This document shows, one piece after another, positions 1 to 6,815 of a stretch of 64,000 nucleotides of DNA. The notes beneath the pieces are model-generated. The model saw only the letters and a list, made by a program, of their open reading frames with translations. It did not search any database and was not told the origin of the DNA. Each line of letters opens with the position of its first letter. The first letter of the stretch is position 1. Location of the stretch: contig NZ_AP026070.1 in NCBI RefSeq assembly GCF_024363255.1, positions 2,356,001-2,420,000 of the forward strand, in the 5' to 3' direction. Source of the stretch: Shewanella sp. NFH-SH190041 (lineage in GTDB: Bacteria; Pseudomonadota; Gammaproteobacteria; Enterobacterales; Shewanellaceae). Made by a program: the position numbers and the translations under genes.

Positions 1-492
1 GTAGGCATCCCTTGGCGCGATGTAATCAGGCCACCGCGGACGCCGGTCATTCTCTGGAAGGTAGCCGCCATACCGATAAGGCTCAAAAATATGGTTTGGT
101 TTGCCACAGTAGGTGCTGAAAGTGCTGATCGGGTTTTCAATAAAGTAAGGCGCGCCGCTCCATTCTGCGATTTCCTTACTGGTTGCGAACAAATCCAGTG
201 ACAATGCCAGCGCCCTTGGTCCTTTTTTCAGGAAATGGGCCGCACCACTCACAGCGACATTAGTGCATTCAGGGAATGCCCCCACAAATGCAATCCGCCC
301 GACGGTTTCCGCCGGCGGCAACCAACCACTGCGCAAATCAGCCCCGACTTTGAACAAGCCTGGGCGCTTGTTATCAGGCGTTATCCCCGTCGGGTGCTGA
401 ATATCCACGATGTAACAGGTATACCCCGCCTCAAGCCACGGCTGTGCCATGATGCCGGTCAAGTCGAATAAAAAAATCGCAACGTCTTTCAC
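1..492 (-). CDS. Phage cytosine DNA methyltransferase-like protein (3' end cut by window)
   Basis: Only the first 164 codons are visible. The start is a GTG at 492 with an in-frame TAA directly before it. The N-terminus (FDLTGIMAQPWLEAGY) resembles the SAM-binding motif I of C5-cytosine methyltransferases. GAFPECTNVAVSGA matches the Pro-Cys loop seen in phage relatives, and IENP near residue 125 corresponds to the ENP/ENV motif. The gene diverges from the small regulator at 643, and the 150-bp gap between them carries four palindromes that probably control one or both. A role in modifying phage DNA against host restriction is inferred. Catalytic activity is uncertain because most of the target recognition part, if present, lies outside the window. 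Confidence 0.65.
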   Translation of the reverse strand, partial: MKDVAIFLFDLTGIMAQPWLEAGYTCYIVDIQHPTGITPDNKRPGLFKVGADLRSGWLPPAETVGRIAFVGAFPECTNVAVSGAAHFLKKGPRALALSLDLFATSKEIAEWSGAPYFIENPISTFSTYCGKPNHIFEPYRYGGYLPENDRRPRWPDYIAPRDAY

Positions 493-528
493 TTAAGCCC
501 CATCCATCTGAATTTTAATAAACTAGAT

Positions 529-617
529 AAATCATCTTTGATTTGATTGTTAAATCATCTTTGATTTACATCGAGCTTAAATCATCTTTGATTTAATTTG
601 CAAATCATTTTTGATTT
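529..617. promoter_or_regulatory. Four-copy palindromic operator array
   Basis: The 16-bp palindrome AAATCATCTTTGATTT (arms AAATCA/TGATTT) occurs at 529-544, 552-567 and 579-594, with a one-base variant at 602-617. The spacings are 23, 27 and 23 bp, so the sites are roughly two helical turns apart. The array fills the gap between the divergent genes starting at 492 and 643. This is the pattern of a cooperative operator. The most likely binder is the small protein encoded at 643-909, but this is inference. A partition or origin role is also possible. Confidence 0.7.
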
Positions 618-642
618 ATTTACAGTCCAATGGAATTAACTG

Positions 643-909
643 ATGAATACAGCTATGCCAAAAAAAACCAACGAACACACCCATTACGCTAATGCCGCCC
701 GTGACTTCCTAAAAGCTAGACGCGATGAATTAGGCGGCAATAAGGCGTTGTATCGCGAGCTGTATGGGGCGGAGCCGACCGACAACGAAAACCAGCGGCT
801 AATCAATCTACTGAACCGCGGCAACCTGTCAGCGGAATTTCTGGGGCTGTGCGCTGATAGACTCAAGCTGGGTGACACCACCCTTAAGCAGCTTTTCCGC
901 ACAAGATGA
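643..909 (+). CDS. Small DUF6471-like putative DNA-binding protein
   Basis: The 88-residue basic protein has a predicted helical fold. The stretch LINLLNRGNLSAEFLGLCADRL (residues 52-73) resembles the DUF6471 family, whose members look like compact helix-turn-helix proteins. The start at 643 has GGA about 10 bases upstream; an in-frame ATG at 655 is an alternative. It is transcribed away from four 16-bp palindromes and is convergent with the Q-like gene that ends at 924. An autoregulatory repressor role is inferred from this context. The family match is from memory and is moderate. Confidence 0.5.
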   Translation: MNTAMPKKTNEHTHYANAARDFLKARRDELGGNKALYRELYGAEPTDNENQRLINLLNRGNLSAEFLGLCADRLKLGDTTLKQLFRTR

Positions 910-923
910 TCACCGAGCTGGCA

Positions 924-1256
924 TCACACCAGCTCCATCTCAGCCAGTCTTAGCCAATACTCATATGTCTTACGCTCGCGGAACCCGGCCAGCGTCCAGA
1001 CACCTTGGCAGATATACCGGACTCTCACGGCTCGGCGGCATTGTTCACAGAGGCGCTGAATCTCTTTATCGATAGCTCGAATATGCTCTGGGGCATCAAA
1101 ATCGTCATCGAATAAGTGAGCATCTGAGTTGGTCATGACCTCGCCGAGCTTGTCACAAGCACTGCGCTTTGCGTACCCCTGCCCCATTTCCTGCCAGCGC
1201 CAGTAATTACCCCACGCCCTCAACTCGCGGCGGACTTCTTTGATAGTTCTAGGCAT
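924..1256 (-). CDS. Antitermination Q-like protein
   Basis: The 110-residue protein begins MPRTIKEVRRELRAWGNYWRW, a tryptophan-rich N-terminus typical of short phage antitermination Q-type proteins. It is the last gene of the leftward early operon, the place Q holds in lambda, where it lets polymerase read through terminators into the late genes. Its start overlaps the end of the HTH gene at 1249-1476 by 8 bases, which suggests coupled translation. The late promoter and late genes would lie to the left, across the convergent 643-909 gene. Assignment rests on position and length more than on motifs. Confidence 0.55.
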   Translation of the reverse strand: MPRTIKEVRRELRAWGNYWRWQEMGQGYAKRSACDKLGEVMTNSDAHLFDDDFDAPEHIRAIDKEIQRLCEQCRRAVRVRYICQGVWTLAGFRERKTYEYWLRLAEMELV

Positions 1257-1476
1257 TGAGCACCATCCGCTTTAGTTCTTCTGATGGCATCTTAAACACC
1301 AAGTCGCAAATGGTTTCCAGATCGTCATAACCTACAGCGTGAGTACCAGATTCCCAGCGCCTGTAAGTGCTTTGGTCAACACCATAAACTTCTGCAACTT
1401 CGGTTTGAGTAAACCCTCGCAGCTTCCGACCAGTCTTTAGAATTTTGCCACCGATCATTTTCTTCAACCCTCTCAC
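1249..1476 (-). CDS. Small XRE-family HTH regulator
   Basis: The 75-residue protein is almost entirely one helix-turn-helix domain. ILKTGRKLRGFTQTEVAEVYGVDQSTYRRWESG (residues 13-45) has the classic XRE/Cro pattern of recognition helix plus RWE. It overlaps the upstream gene by one base at 1476 and the downstream Q-like gene by 8 bases, so it sits inside the leftward early operon. It could tune late gene timing. No partner operator is obvious nearby. Confidence 0.7.
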   Translation of the reverse strand: MRGLKKMIGGKILKTGRKLRGFTQTEVAEVYGVDQSTYRRWESGTHAVGYDDLETICDLVFKMPSEELKRMVLNA

Positions 1477-1793
1477 TACGCAGCCCTCTGCACCAACTGC
1501 CCAATAACCTCGATTGCCCGCCCTGAGTTAATCAACGCTGCATCTACCCGGTAAACAATCCAGCCCAAACTCATTGCCTCACTGTACTTTTCGAGGTCTT
1601 TAGTAAAGCCCGAGCCTCTTGTATGCCGGCCACCTGACCATGCCCCGCCTTCAACTTCCACAGCCAACATCAGTTCTGGCCAAGCAAAGTCGAATCGCCA
1701 TTTCCTAACAGCATGAAACCTGTGTTCCCGCACCGGCTCTGGCAACTTCAAAGCCCTGATCTGTAGAGCTAAAGTTTCCTCAAGCGCGCTCAT
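1476..1793 (-). CDS. Phage endonuclease-like protein (Vsr/DUF559 fold)
   Basis: The 105-residue protein has the core WRFDFAWPELMLAVEVEGG (residues 32-50), followed by a GRH segment, a lysine-bearing DLEKYSEA helix and GWIVYRV. This D...E-x-E layout is typical of the restriction-endonuclease-like fold found in Vsr, DUF559 and phage VRR-NUC-type nucleases. In lambdoid phages this position, after the helicase loader and before Q, is often held by a Holliday-junction resolvase such as RusA. A resolvase-like job is therefore a reasonable inference. The 81-base gap upstream (1794-1887) separates it from the rest of the operon. Confidence 0.6.
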   Translation of the reverse strand: MSALEETLALQIRALKLPEPVREHRFHAVRKWRFDFAWPELMLAVEVEGGAWSGGRHTRGSGFTKDLEKYSEAMSLGWIVYRVDAALINSGRAIEVIGQLVQRAA

Positions 1794-1887
1794 ATCTAAA
1801 ATCCTTCTAAAATCGCTTATGAGGCACCCAAATTCTTTTGTGGTACATCCGTACTACCAGTAATTAGAACGCCCCGATAATCAACAG

Positions 1888-2097
1888 TTAGGCCGCAACC
1901 CCGTCATTTAACTCAGTCATTTCGAACCACTGCCCACTCAACCACTGCGCTTCTTCACTCAACCCGGCAATCCACGCCATACGCATCAGACCGGCCACCT
2001 CTGACACATACCGCTCACTATCTGCCCCGGCATTTCTTGCCCTGATCTGCTTTTGCCGCAGATCGCTGACGATTTGCACAAGCTCTTGATTGATCAT
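1888..2097 (-). CDS. Small phage protein of unknown function
   Basis: The 69-residue protein is predicted to be helical, with no motif I recognise. Its ATG overlaps the stop of the DnaC-like gene (ATGA overlap at 2094-2097), which indicates translational coupling within the leftward replication operon. No function is proposed. Confidence 0.6.
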   Translation of the reverse strand: MINQELVQIVSDLRQKQIRARNAGADSERYVSEVAGLMRMAWIAGLSEEAQWLSGQWFEMTELNDGVAA

Positions 2098-2834
2098 GCT
2101 GACATCCTCCCCCGGTGGCTCATCCAGTGAAAAGGCACAAAGAAGGCCGTCGCATCTTTAATCCGGTCAAAGCTTCGATCGCCCAGCAGTTCGCGTAGCT
2201 CCTTGCTGCCAAGGTTGGTGATAAAACTGGTCGGCCGGTTTGCATATAACCGCTTATCAATAATCCGGGTCAGCCACAGCAACTCGTCTTGAGTTCCTCG
2301 CTGCAAACCAATCTCATCAATGATCAGCAACTCGGGACGGCAGAACTCTTTGAGCAACCGCTCCTCAGTTACGCCCGGCTTGCCATAGCTCGCTTTAGCT
2401 CTAGACAGCAAATCCATCACGCTGAGCAGTACAACCGGTTTGTTTTTCGCGATTAGATAATTGGCCACGGCGGAGGCTAGATGATTCTTGCCGGTGCCAG
2501 GTGTCCCGCTGAACATGAACCCTTTGCCTTTGCTTGCGTAATCAGCAAACAGCTCAGCGTATCGCTTGGCATAGTCCAAAGCCTTTTGCTGCTCAGGCAG
2601 TTGCACCTCGAAGTTGTCAAAAGTGCAGCTTAGGAAATGCTGATTAATACCTGACTCGCCAAATAGCTTTTGCAGCTTTGCTTGCATGTAACGAGCATCA
2701 AACTCTGCCGCGTATGATTTTTCAGCCTCGCGGCGCTCTGCTTGAATGTCTTCCCAAGTGCGGGGCTTGGCATTTGCTGGACCGATATTTTTGATGCGCT
2801 CCATCAGAGATGAGATTGACTGTGGCTTATGCAT
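2094..2834 (-). CDS. DnaC-like helicase loader (phage P analogue)
   Basis: This AAA+ ATPase of about 246 residues has Walker A GTPGTGKNH, Walker B LLIIDEIG and a sensor region ITNLGSKEL. It most resembles DnaC/IstB-type loaders, which deliver the replicative helicase DnaB to an origin. The start chosen is ATG 2834, which has a strong GGGGAGGAG 8 bases upstream; an in-frame ATG at 2858 lacks such a site. The start overlaps the end of the O-like gene by 8 bases (ATG...TAA), so the two are translationally coupled. The O plus loader pair is the standard lambdoid replication module. Confidence 0.88.
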   Translation of the reverse strand: MHKPQSISSLMERIKNIGPANAKPRTWEDIQAERREAEKSYAAEFDARYMQAKLQKLFGESGINQHFLSCTFDNFEVQLPEQQKALDYAKRYAELFADYASKGKGFMFSGTPGTGKNHLASAVANYLIAKNKPVVLLSVMDLLSRAKASYGKPGVTEERLLKEFCRPELLIIDEIGLQRGTQDELLWLTRIIDKRLYANRPTSFITNLGSKELRELLGDRSFDRIKDATAFFVPFHWMSHRGRMSA

Positions 2835-3792
2835 TGAAAAACTCCTCCCCGGTTGCAAAGTCGTTGGCGTAATCGCTGTAGTCGTTTGTTGAGTCAGCGC
2901 TGTATGCCTGAATGCTCAGGTTATGCTTGGGGGTAGTGCTACGGCTATTCAGCAACCACTCGCACTTAAAGCCTGCCCAGCCACGAGTTACACACTCAGT
3001 CAAACAGTCCTCAACACTCAGGCCATGCTTTGCGGCCTCCACGAATTGCTTACCGAACTGGTTCACCACGGTCTGCGTAATCGGAGATCGCTTTTGCTTA
3101 CGCAGTGCTAACCAGTCACTCATGACCTGTTTGCTTGGCAATGATGGCCAGCTTGAGTAATCAAGAACCGCTTTGGCCTTAGGTGTTTTTTTCTGCTTAG
3201 CAACCGGTACTGAATTTTGAGATTCAGCATCAACGGAGTTGTGCGTAATATCTTTTATAATTTCTTTTGTATTAGTTTCTTTCTTTTGTGGTTGCCTATT
3301 CAGGTAACCCACGTTACCTATTTGGGTAATGGCATTACCTGTTTGGGTAATCTCCGTTACCTGTTTAGGTAACTTTTTTTGTTGCCTGTTTAGGTAACTT
3401 TTATTACCTGTTTGGGTAACCTTTGGCTTGTCAGACCATTCTGAAATAACTGTATTAACTCCGAGCTTTTTGCCATCTTTAACAAGAATATTTCTCTCGA
3501 TAAGAGTCTTTAAGGTTTTGCTAACGTGTGGCTTTTTCATACCCGTCATCTCGGATATTTGCTCTAGAGCCACCCAATCACTCGATTGCTGATATCCAAA
3601 AGTTTTACGGATAACAGCAAACAGAACTCTGTGCTCCTGATCGCTAAACTTGACGCGACAAAAAGCATCAACAAGGGTGTTGGCAACCCGGGTAAAGCCA
3701 TTATCTAAATCAGCCACAACGACCTCTTTTTCCTGCAAGACTTTCTTGTTGGGGAAAGTTAATATCTTGCGTTCCTCAGCTAAATTACTCAT
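2827..3792 (-). CDS. Replication initiator, lambda O-like
   Basis: The 321-residue protein starts with a winged-helix domain (about residues 28-115: NGFTRVANTLVDAF ... VSKTLKTLIERNILV) typical of the phage replication protein O N-terminus, which binds origin iterons. The middle (residues 124-167) is a low-complexity repeat of TQTGN and LNRQ units. It is encoded by six 18-bp palindromes that look like origin iterons. The C-terminal part (residues 212-290) probably contacts the loader encoded downstream. As in lambda, the origin appears to lie inside the initiator gene. The ATG at 3792 overlaps the end of the gene before it by 4 bases. Confidence 0.85.
   Translation of the reverse strand: MSNLAEERKILTFPNKKVLQEKEVVVADLDNGFTRVANTLVDAFCRVKFSDQEHRVLFAVIRKTFGYQQSSDWVALEQISEMTGMKKPHVSKTLKTLIERNILVKDGKKLGVNTVISEWSDKPKVTQTGNKSYLNRQQKKLPKQVTEITQTGNAITQIGNVGYLNRQPQKKETNTKEIIKDITHNSVDAESQNSVPVAKQKKTPKAKAVLDYSSWPSLPSKQVMSDWLALRKQKRSPITQTVVNQFGKQFVEAAKHGLSVEDCLTECVTRGWAGFKCEWLLNSRSTTPKHNLSIQAYSADSTNDYSDYANDFATGEEFFNA
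3240..3420. other. Putative phage replication origin: six iterons plus AT-rich tract
   Basis: Six 18-bp imperfect palindromes close to GTTACCTGTTTAGGTAAC lie at 3291-3308, 3313-3330, 3334-3351, 3356-3373, 3381-3398 and 3403-3420. Their periods are 22, 21, 22, 25 and 22 bp. Downstream, in the direction of O transcription, 3240-3290 is a strongly AT-rich stretch, as expected for a DNA-unwinding element. The lambda origin has four iterons followed by an AT-rich region within gene O, and this layout matches. The function is inferred. Confidence 0.8.
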
Positions 3793-4454
3793 AATTTGAA
3801 CGACCTCTGTTCATTCATGTGTTCATTGGTACTAACCACCGCACTCTGTTCGCCAAAACTTCTGCGGTGGTTTTTCATTTCTGGCACTTGGTAGTGCTCT
3901 GTGATTGCTCTACGCGCCTCAGCGCATGCAGCTTCGCTTTCTGAAATTTCTCTTAGTGCTGTAATCAGACTTTCCTTTGTTGGGTTAACACCAAGGTTTA
4001 ACGCAGCCATCTGTGCCTCGCCGCTTTCCTTGATCAGCTTCATTGCCAGCTCGGTAACATCTAATGTTTCGCGCTTTGCAGGAGCCTTTCTGGCCACTGC
4101 CACGCCAGAGCACATGTAAACCTCATTCAAATATCCGGTTTTCAGTTCGGCCGGCATCGCCGCAACGATCACCTGCTCTACATAAAACAAGTTTGCTGGA
4201 CTGGACTTACATTCCTCATATAGCCCGAGCCATCGGAACAGCTTTTGCTGGTTGTGGCGCATATCCTTTTCAAAATCATCACCACCCAAACACCATTTGA
4301 TACCTGTGTGCTGCAGGTGCTCATCAAAGCCAAGAGTGAAGTACGCATCCACAACCTGATCTGCAAGCTTCGCCCTAGTCATGCGGGGCATTTCAAGCCA
4401 CTTCTGCACGTACCGATTCAGAAGATCGATTCTCGAAAGTGAAGTTATATTCAT
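3789..4454 (-). CDS. YdaT-like phage regulator (CII position)
   Basis: The protein has 221 residues if it starts at ATG 4454, which has GGAG about 9 bases upstream. A longer frame reaching to 4652 would run back over the cro-like gene and is unlikely. The N-terminal part (residues 1-110), with DQVVDAYFTLG and NQQKLFRWLG, recalls the YdaT family, whose members follow a Cro-like YdaS in Rac-type prophages and have been described as CII-like regulators or toxins when expressed. The position directly after cro and before O fits that. The family call is from pattern memory and is moderate. Confidence 0.5.
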   Translation of the reverse strand: MNITSLSRIDLLNRYVQKWLEMPRMTRAKLADQVVDAYFTLGFDEHLQHTGIKWCLGGDDFEKDMRHNQQKLFRWLGLYEECKSSPANLFYVEQVIVAAMPAELKTGYLNEVYMCSGVAVARKAPAKRETLDVTELAMKLIKESGEAQMAALNLGVNPTKESLITALREISESEAACAEARRAITEHYQVPEMKNHRRSFGEQSAVVSTNEHMNEQRSFKL

Positions 4455-4482
4455 GTTAAAAGCTCCATTTTTATTACATTGG

Positions 4483-4698
4483 TTATGCAGACTGAAGCGC
4501 ATTTTCAAGAGGTAGCAGGTTGTAAATTTCCCCAACCGTAACCCCATAGAATTCAGCAAGTTTTTTAGCGGTTCTAAAGGTTGGGTGCTGTTTGCCGCGT
4601 TCAATCCTTGAGACGTTCCCAACATCAGATTGAATAGCTCGGGCAACCTCAATTGCGGATAGATTTTTACTTCTTCGTAGCTGTCTGAGAGTGTTCAT
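4483..4698 (-). CDS. Cro-like XRE repressor
   Basis: The 71-residue HTH protein has the core LSAIEVARAIQSDVGNVSR followed by IERGKQHP, a typical XRE turn and recognition helix. The start is ATG 4698, which has AAGGA 7 bases upstream; a longer frame to 4743 would cover the operator and the -10 box. It is the first gene of the leftward operon, is divergent from cI, and has a strong promoter (TTGACA at 4749-4754, CATTAT at 4726-4731). It is expected to repress cI and early transcription in the lytic state. Confidence 0.85.
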   Translation of the reverse strand: MNTLRQLRRSKNLSAIEVARAIQSDVGNVSRIERGKQHPTFRTAKKLAEFYGVTVGEIYNLLPLENALQSA

Positions 4699-4725
4699 TT
4701 TGCATCCTTGAGTTTCGACGCCCCA

Positions 4726-4803
4726 ATAATGCGTCATGCGCATTTTAGTGTCAACATTATTTGCGTGAGACGCTTTGCGTAGAATGCAATTTTGTCGGAT
4801 AGT
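4726..4803. promoter_or_regulatory. OR-like operator region with divergent cro and cI promoters
   Basis: Three 15-bp near-palindromes of the form ATGCGnnnnnCGCAT lie at 4729-4743, 4761-4775 and 4775-4789. The leftward cro promoter is TTGACA (4749-4754), 17 bp, CATTAT (4726-4731), both read on the minus strand; the first operator covers its -10 and spacer. A plausible rightward promoter for cI is TTGCGT (4775-4780), 17 bp, GATAGT (4798-4803), with the third operator over its -35. The same operator type recurs at 6058-6097. Promoter activity is inferred. Confidence 0.8.
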
Positions 4804-4829
4804 TCTTCAAATAGACTGGATTTTGGATT

Positions 4830-5519
4830 ATGAAAAAAGAAAGTAAAATCACTATTGGTGACGCCGTCCGCCTTGCGCGAAAACATAGAAAGATGACGAT
4901 GGAGCAGGTTGCTGTGCTGGTGCCTGGGTATGATGGTGGAAACCTGTCTCGCTTTGAGCGAAATAAGCAAGATATAGCGAAAGATAAGTTGGCAGCAGTA
5001 GCGAGCGCCCTGAATACAACCGTTGCAGCACTCTATATGGTGGCAGAAAGCGGCGATGTATCAATAATAGATCGCGAGCTAAAACCGGAGCCATCAAAGG
5101 CCAGCGTGATAGCTGCGTTACACTCAGTAAAGAAGGTGCCAATTATATCTATGATTCACGCAGGACAGTGGCATGATGCTTGTGAAGATACATTTGCAAG
5201 CGAATACAGAGAAACATCTGCAAGAGTAAGCACCAAGGCGTTTGCTTTAAAGGTTGTCGGTGACTCAATGACCAATCCATATGGTCAGCCATCAATACCT
5301 GAAGGAGCTTTTGTGATCGTGGATCCCTGTGTAGAGGCACATTCAGGCAATATCGTGGTAGCAAAATTACCTAGCTCAAACGAAGCAACCCTAAAAAAAC
5401 TAGTTGTTGATGGGCCTAATCGCTATTTAATGCCACTCAATCCAAACTACAAGCCAATCGAAATAAATGATGAATGTCAAATAGTTGGTGTCGTCAAACA
5501 AATGGAAATTATGTTTTAA
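4830..5519 (+). CDS. CI-type prophage repressor with LexA-like peptidase domain
   Basis: The 229-residue protein has an N-terminal XRE domain (residues 7-70, with GGNLSRFERNKQDI) and a C-terminal S24 peptidase domain. The autocleavage bond is expected at Ala-Gly in IHAGQW (about residues 110-115). The catalytic serine is in VGDSM and the lysine in ATLKKL. It should hold the prophage silent and be inactivated by RecA-driven self-cleavage after DNA damage. It is transcribed away from cro over the three-site operator, and is followed after 37 bases by a lipoprotein gene that should be expressed in the lysogen. Confidence 0.93.
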   Translation: MKKESKITIGDAVRLARKHRKMTMEQVAVLVPGYDGGNLSRFERNKQDIAKDKLAAVASALNTTVAALYMVAESGDVSIIDRELKPEPSKASVIAALHSVKKVPIISMIHAGQWHDACEDTFASEYRETSARVSTKAFALKVVGDSMTNPYGQPSIPEGAFVIVDPCVEAHSGNIVVAKLPSSNEATLKKLVVDGPNRYLMPLNPNYKPIEINDECQIVGVVKQMEIMF

Positions 5520-5556
5520 CCTGACGTGGCGTGTTTCGACGCGCATAGGAGTTGTA

Positions 5557-5964
5557 ATGATTAAACCGGCTTATTTGGCCGCGTTACTATCAATGTTATT
5601 GGCTGGTTGCGCGTCACCATTCAGCGACATGCTTAATAACAAGTTTATGAATGTCGTTCAAACCCCACAACCTAACTTAGCCGGGTTGTGGACTGGCACG
5701 ATGGGGCCATATCTAGTGACCATGCAGATCAATCCGAACGGCTCGGGAGTCTCATGCTATGAGTACAACGGCACTGGCGGCATACAAAGACTTAAAGTGT
5801 CGAGCGACACTGTATTCATGCAGGACGGCACTAAAGTTACAGTAGCTCAAAAAGGTGGGCAGCTTGAAGTCTCTGTGCCATACCTTGGCGGCGGCAGTTA
5901 TAAATTCGTGCCGGATAACGAGCTGGCGCAGGCGTCACTATTCTGTGCTGACAAGCTAAAATAA
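5557..5964 (+). CDS. Small lipoprotein co-transcribed with cI
   Basis: The 135-residue protein starts at ATG 5557, with AGGAG five bases upstream. It has a signal peptide ending in the lipobox LLAGC (Cys at about residue 18), then a soluble domain with a NLAGLWTGTMGPY segment and glycine-rich beta-like stretches. It begins 37 bases after cI and is followed by a strong terminator, so cI and this gene form one unit likely active in the lysogen. Lysogen-expressed lipoproteins often change the cell surface or block superinfection. That role is inference here, as no specific family was recognised. Confidence 0.75.
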   Translation: MIKPAYLAALLSMLLAGCASPFSDMLNNKFMNVVQTPQPNLAGLWTGTMGPYLVTMQINPNGSGVSCYEYNGTGGIQRLKVSSDTVFMQDGTKVTVAQKGGQLEVSVPYLGGGSYKFVPDNELAQASLFCADKLK

Positions 5965-5985
5965 CCACTCACCACTCCACTCGTT

Positions 5986-6007
5986 AACCCGCTTCGGCGG
6001 GTTTTTT
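5986..6007 (+). terminator. Rho-independent terminator after the cI operon
   Basis: The hairpin AACCCGC-TTCG-GCGGGTT is followed by a T run. It has a stable UUCG-type loop and separates the cI-lipoprotein unit from the next rightward promoter. Confidence 0.92.
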
Positions 6008-6050
6008 ATTGCCTAGACCACGCCACGCAAAAAATATTTCAAAAATCGCC

Positions 6051-6097
6051 TTGTAAAATGCGTCGGACGCATGTTTAATAATATGCGTAACACGCAA
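6051..6097 (+). promoter_or_regulatory. PL-like promoter with two operators
   Basis: A -35 TTGTAA (6051-6056), a 17-bp spacer and a -10 TTTAAT (6074-6079) precede the recombination operon. A perfect-armed operator ATGCGTCGGACGCAT (6058-6072) fills the spacer, and a second copy (6083-6097) sits just past the -10. Both match the 15-bp sites between cro and cI, so CI and Cro should control this promoter as they do PL in lambda. Confidence 0.82.
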
Positions 6098-6110
6098 ACA
6101 GGACGTATAA

Positions 6111-6296
6111 ATGATTCATTCTTTACTCAATCTGTTCCGTCAGCCCATCTGCCAGCGCGCTCGGCTTGCAGTAGCCGAAAACCCTGATCGCAACAACCGC
6201 CAGTTGCGCGAATTTCGCCGCCGTCTGGCTGTGTATGAGTCAGCTCAGGAGCGAGGAGGTAGCGTTGTTTTTCCTCTCCCAATTTTTAAGGCATAG
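6111..6296 (+). CDS. Small basic protein, first gene of the PL-like operon
   Basis: The 61-residue protein has an AGGA site 9 bases before its ATG. Residues 10-48 are rich in arginine (RQPICQRARLAV, RNNRQLREFRRRLAVYESAQER). It is the first gene after the PL-like promoter, the position of the N antiterminator in lambda. It is much shorter than N and has no recognised similarity, so an RNA-binding role is speculation. Confidence 0.6.
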   Translation: MIHSLLNLFRQPICQRARLAVAENPDRNNRQLREFRRRLAVYESAQERGGSVVFPLPIFKA

Positions 6297-6300
6297 ACAG

Positions 6301-6630
6301 ATGTTTTTAGATGTAACCGGCTATCAAACGGACTGCTACGTAGCTGATATGTCACGGATTGACCGGAAAGAGTGCTGGGTTGAAAACCGTAGCACTCAGA
6401 TTTACGAAAGCCTGATGAATGATGAGGTCGTTTGGAGTGAGGGGCGGTCCTACTCCATGGATAGCGTTGTTGAGAGCGTTGTTTGCAGCGACAGATTTAG
6501 AGCTTTGGCAATTGAAAGTCTGACGCACCCTGAAGATGCAGGCTATGACCTACGAAACCTGATTAGTGCGGCCGGTGAGACGTTGGCAGATCAGTTGGCC
6601 GCAGCAGAACTAAAGGAGATGGGAATATGA
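6301..6630 (+). CDS. Phage protein of unknown function
   Basis: The 109-residue acidic protein starts at ATG 6301; a longer frame from 6235 would overlap the preceding gene by 62 bases. It has no motif I recognise. Its stop overlaps the start of the next gene (ATGA at 6627-6630), which places it in the rightward recombination operon. Confidence 0.65.
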   Translation: MFLDVTGYQTDCYVADMSRIDRKECWVENRSTQIYESLMNDEVVWSEGRSYSMDSVVESVVCSDRFRALAIESLTHPEDAGYDLRNLISAAGETLADQLAAAELKEMGI

Positions 6631-6815
6631 TTTATCAAGTGACATTTCACCCGCTAGCGAGCAGTCGCCAGCAAAAAGTAGTTATTACAGTTAACGCAGA
6701 ACAGCCTGATGAGGCTCAATCTATCGCTACCCATCGGCTTGCTACAGATTTTATTCCACGCTGCCGCCGGTCACGTTTTAAGAAAAAGGTCAGCGTGGTG
6801 GAGTTAGCAGAATGA
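6627..6815 (+). CDS. Small phage protein of unknown function
   Basis: The 62-residue protein resembles a single small alpha/beta domain with a basic tail (PRCRRSRFKKKVS). It is coupled to both neighbours by ATGA overlaps and lies directly upstream of recT. No function is proposed. Confidence 0.65.
   Translation: MIYQVTFHPLASSRQQKVVITVNAEQPDEAQSIATHRLATDFIPRCRRSRFKKKVSVVELAE

Noticed and set aside
235..471. Rightward 78-residue frame near the left edge
   Set aside because: It lies opposite the methyltransferase-like gene, has no family features, and the minus-strand protein has clear motifs.
529..617. Short CRISPR-like array
   Set aside because: The units are 16-bp palindromes with 7-11 bp gaps in a divergent promoter, which fits operators rather than repeats and spacers.
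3291..3420. CRISPR array (regular repeats of about 22 bp)
   Set aside because: Repeats are palindromic with only 3 to 7 bases between them, lie inside a coding frame, and there are no spacers or cas genes. They fit origin iterons.
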